Shown here one piece after another: positions 62,296 through 64,000 of a stretch of 64,000 bases of DNA. The DNA is from Halomonas maura (GTDB taxonomy: Bacteria > Pseudomonadota > Gammaproteobacteria > Pseudomonadales > Halomonadaceae). The stretch lies in the NCBI RefSeq assembly GCF_030409305.1, contig NZ_JAUFPQ010000016.1, positions 1 through 64,000 on the forward strand. Direction: 5' to 3'. The notes below the pieces were generated by a model, which was not told where the DNA came from, did no database searches, and was given only the letters and a program-made list of their open reading frames with translations. Numbering within the stretch: position 1 is the first letter of the stretch; each line of letters opens with the position of its first letter. Both the position numbers and the translations under genes were made by a program.

Positions 62296-63087
62296 ATGCA
62301 TCAAGACACCGTGGTGGGGATCATCGGGGGACAGGGCTGGATGGGGCGCTCGCTGGGGCTGTCCTGGCTGGAGCAGGGGCTACTGCCTCCCGAGCGGCTG
62401 GTGAGTTCCTCGCGCTCCGGTGGCGACGCCTACCGCGACTGGCCCGACGTTCGTTGCGTCGAGGACAACCGTGAGCTGGCCGAGCGGGCGGATGTCATCG
62501 TGCTGTCCGTGCGTCCGCAGGACCTCGCCGGCGTCGAACTCGACGCCGGTGGCAAGCTGGTTATCTCCCTGCTGGCGATGGCGTCCTGTCAGGCCGTCGC
62601 CAGCCGGGTGGGCAGCCATCGGGTCGTGCGGGCCATGCCGAACGCCGCGGCGGAAATCCGCCGCGGCTATTTCCCCTGGTATGCCTCACCACAGGTGAGC
62701 GATGGCGACCGGCGACTCGTCCAGGCGCTGCTGGAGAGTTGCGGCACGGCACGGGCGCTCCCGTCGGAGCGCGATCTCGATTACCTGACGGCCCTGAGTG
62801 GCGCCGGGCCGGCCTATCCCGCCCTGCTGGCCCAGTCGCTGCTGGAGCACGCCCGACAGGCGGGCATCGCCGACGAGATCGCCCGCGAGGCCGTGCTCGA
62901 GACCCTGGTCGGCGGGTCGCTGCTGCTGGCGCGCGAGGGCGTCGATCCCCGCGAGATGGTCGAGCGGCTGATCGCCTATGACGGCACCACGGCCGAGGGG
63001 CTGCGCGCGATGATCGACGCGGGCCTGGGCCAGGCGATTCACCGGGGGCTCGAGGCGGCCCATAAGAGGGCGCGTGAAACACGCTAG
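62296..63087 (+). CDS. Pyrroline-5-carboxylate reductase-like protein
   Basis: A 263-residue ProC-family protein with the NAD(P) motif GIIGGQGWMG, RAMPNAAAEI, LSGAGPAYPALL and the YDGTTAEGL motif that contacts the substrate. These cover the key positions of P5C reductase, so it could reduce a five-membered cyclic imine to proline or a relative. The ribosome site is GGAGAGGAGG. It diverges from the demethylase gene across the palindrome array. A second proC for ordinary proline synthesis probably exists elsewhere. Its link to betaine breakdown is inferred from position. Confidence 0.84.
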   Translation: MHQDTVVGIIGGQGWMGRSLGLSWLEQGLLPPERLVSSSRSGGDAYRDWPDVRCVEDNRELAERADVIVLSVRPQDLAGVELDAGGKLVISLLAMASCQAVASRVGSHRVVRAMPNAAAEIRRGYFPWYASPQVSDGDRRLVQALLESCGTARALPSERDLDYLTALSGAGPAYPALLAQSLLEHARQAGIADEIAREAVLETLVGGSLLLAREGVDPREMVERLIAYDGTTAEGLRAMIDAGLGQAIHRGLEAAHKRARETR

Positions 63088-63112
63088 GGAGCGGTGAGGG
63101 AGAGCCGTCCGT

Positions 63113-63784
63113 TCAGCTCTCCCGAGGGATGCCGTCACTCTTCCGGCCATCCGTCCCGGGGACGTAACCATGGCGAGCGTGAAAGCGTTGCAGCTCGTGC
63201 CGTTGCGGTGCCTGCCCGGTGAAGATCTCGACATAGGCGGGAATGCGCCGCATCCGCACCTCGAGGGCTTCCCGGGTCTTCATCGAGATATAGCCGATCT
63301 GGGTGAGGTAGATGGTGCGCCCCCGCACATTGGCCGCCAGCGTCTCGAAGTCGTGTCGCACGAACATGCGTGTCAGGGCCTCGAGGCGCGTCTCGTCGGC
63401 GGCATCGATCTCCCTGGCCACCTTGTCCGACTGGAGGGCCCAGCTGCGTATCGCAAATTCCAGCTGGGCGTCGAACAGTTCCGGGTCCAGCCAGCAGTCG
63501 AAGACGTTGAGGATCGCTTCCACGATGCTGTCGGCATAGGCCTCGGTCTGCCGGACCAGGCCCTGGGTGTTCTTCTCGCGCCAGCGCTCGATCAGGGCGT
63601 CGAGCAGCGCCTCGCGATCCTTGAAGAACCAGTAGAAGCTGGTACGCGAGACGTTGAGCCGCTTGGCCAGCGGCAGGATCCGCACGCTGTCCACGCCGGA
63701 CTCGAGCAGCAGCGCGAAGGCCGCATCGAGCCAGGCCTCGCGGGAACCTTTCCATTTGGTGTCGGGGGGATCGGCAGGGGGCAT
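63113..63784 (-). CDS. TetR-family regulator of the quaternary-amine cluster
   Basis: A 223-residue TetR protein with the helix-turn-helix ILPLAKRLNVSRTSFYWFFK at about residues 36-55 and an all-helical C-terminal domain. The start at 63784 is preferred: a frame extends upstream to 63931, but the extra 49 residues have no family resemblance and cover an ATGTACAT palindrome. That palindrome links it to the array at 62195-62237. It is convergent with the ProC-like gene. Confidence 0.86.
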   Translation of the reverse strand: MPPADPPDTKWKGSREAWLDAAFALLLESGVDSVRILPLAKRLNVSRTSFYWFFKDREALLDALIERWREKNTQGLVRQTEAYADSIVEAILNVFDCWLDPELFDAQLEFAIRSWALQSDKVAREIDAADETRLEALTRMFVRHDFETLAANVRGRTIYLTQIGYISMKTREALEVRMRRIPAYVEIFTGQAPQRHELQRFHARHGYVPGTDGRKSDGIPRES

Positions 63785-63848
63785 CGAGAGGAGTCTCCGG
63801 TCCGGGAACGCAGGGCGGCAGCACGGGCGCTGACCAGGAGGGGAGGCT

Positions 63849-63873
63849 ACACGTGTGTCGAGTTTATGTACAT
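63849..63873. promoter_or_regulatory. Putative operators before the TetR gene
   Basis: ACACGTGT (63849-63856) and ATGTACAT (63866-63873) are two eight-base palindromes. The second matches the core of the array at 62195-62237, consistent with autoregulation. Confidence 0.6.
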
Positions 63874-63890
63874 CTAGCCGGCGCAATGAG

Positions 63891-63918
63891 CCAGGGCCCG
63901 GCGTGTGCCGGGCCCTGG
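63891..63918 (-). terminator. Perfect hairpin after the rightmost partial gene
   Basis: CCAGGGCCCGGC and GCCGGGCCCTGG form a 12-base perfect stem with a GTGT loop. It lies 25 bases beyond the stop of the partial minus-strand frame at 63944 and probably ends that transcript, although no T-run is present. Confidence 0.6.
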
Positions 63919-63943
63919 CCGTTCGGGACAACAGGGTGTCGTT

Positions 63944-64000
63944 TCAGGCCTCGAGAACCGGCTCCCGCGGGGCGCGGCTGCCGCCAGCCGGGGCTGAGTC
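63944..64000 (-). CDS. C-terminal fragment of an unidentified protein
   Basis: The last 18 codons of a minus-strand frame can be read (ending REPVLEA, then TGA at 63944). The fragment is too short to assign a family. Support comes from the strong hairpin located just after the stop. It may be a chance frame. Confidence 0.35.
   Translation of the reverse strand, partial: DSAPAGGSRAPREPVLEA

Overview
The window is about 68% G+C by eye, densely packed and almost entirely catabolic. Gene content, protein resemblance and the two betaine carriers suggest a halophilic gammaproteobacterium of the Halomonadaceae (Halomonas or a relative). That assignment is inference: no rRNA or other phylogenetic marker is present. 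I found no tRNA, rRNA, CRISPR array, insertion sequence or prophage. Of the 60 gene features, one is a clear pseudogene and two are cut by the window edges.

Layout. (1) 1-13.5 kb, pentose and aldonate oxidation: a TRAP transporter (minus strand) diverges from L-arabinonate and D-xylonate dehydratases. Next come an L-arabinose dehydrogenase, a LysR regulator, the AraFGH sugar ABC importer, a lactonase and a GntR regulator. (2) 13.6-23.6 kb, benzoate to the beta-ketoadipate pathway: catR diverges from catBCA-benABCD, followed by two different BenE-type transporters. (3) 23.7-27.8 kb, miscellaneous: a transglycosylase-like lipoprotein, a cytochrome c with a His/Asp-rich tail, a GST/DJ-1 pair and a broken LysR gene. 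(4) 27.8-39.1 kb, four-carbon sugar acids: a LacI regulator with twin operators, ltnD-otnK-otnC-otnI-denD, a second TRAP transporter, an aldehyde dehydrogenase and a second hydroxyacid dehydrogenase. (5) 39.2-45.5 kb: acuR-acuI, a Spo0M-like protein, an AraC regulator, an EamA exporter and two convergent GcvA-type LysR genes. (6) 45.7-63.8 kb, a quaternary-amine cluster: Rieske oxygenase, ProVWX, MmgE/PrpD protein, DHDPS-family lyase, FAD amine oxidoreductase, aldehyde dehydrogenase, flavin/[2Fe-2S] reductase, BCCT carrier, Ldh2-type imine reductase, DgcA/StcD-type demethylase, ProC-like reductase and TetR.

How the parts work together. Region 1 supplies uptake and the first three steps of oxidative (non-phosphorylated) pentose breakdown; the last two steps are not next to it. 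Region 2 takes benzoate to beta-ketoadipate enol-lactone. Region 4 takes L-threonate and D-erythronate to dihydroxyacetone phosphate. Region 6 combines betaine uptake and two N-demethylation systems with a set resembling hydroxyproline breakdown (amine oxidase, DHDPS-type deaminase, semialdehyde dehydrogenase). My leading hypothesis is a proline-betaine or hydroxyproline-betaine pathway in which the MmgE/PrpD protein has an unassigned role. This is the best candidate for an undescribed system.

Control sites are unusually legible. Matched operator pairs can be read for the GntR, LysR, LacI and AcuR regulators, a CatR-type repeat lies at catR-catB, and a three-part palindrome array lies in front of the demethylase/ProC-like genes. 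A candidate structured leader RNA precedes the Rieske gene.
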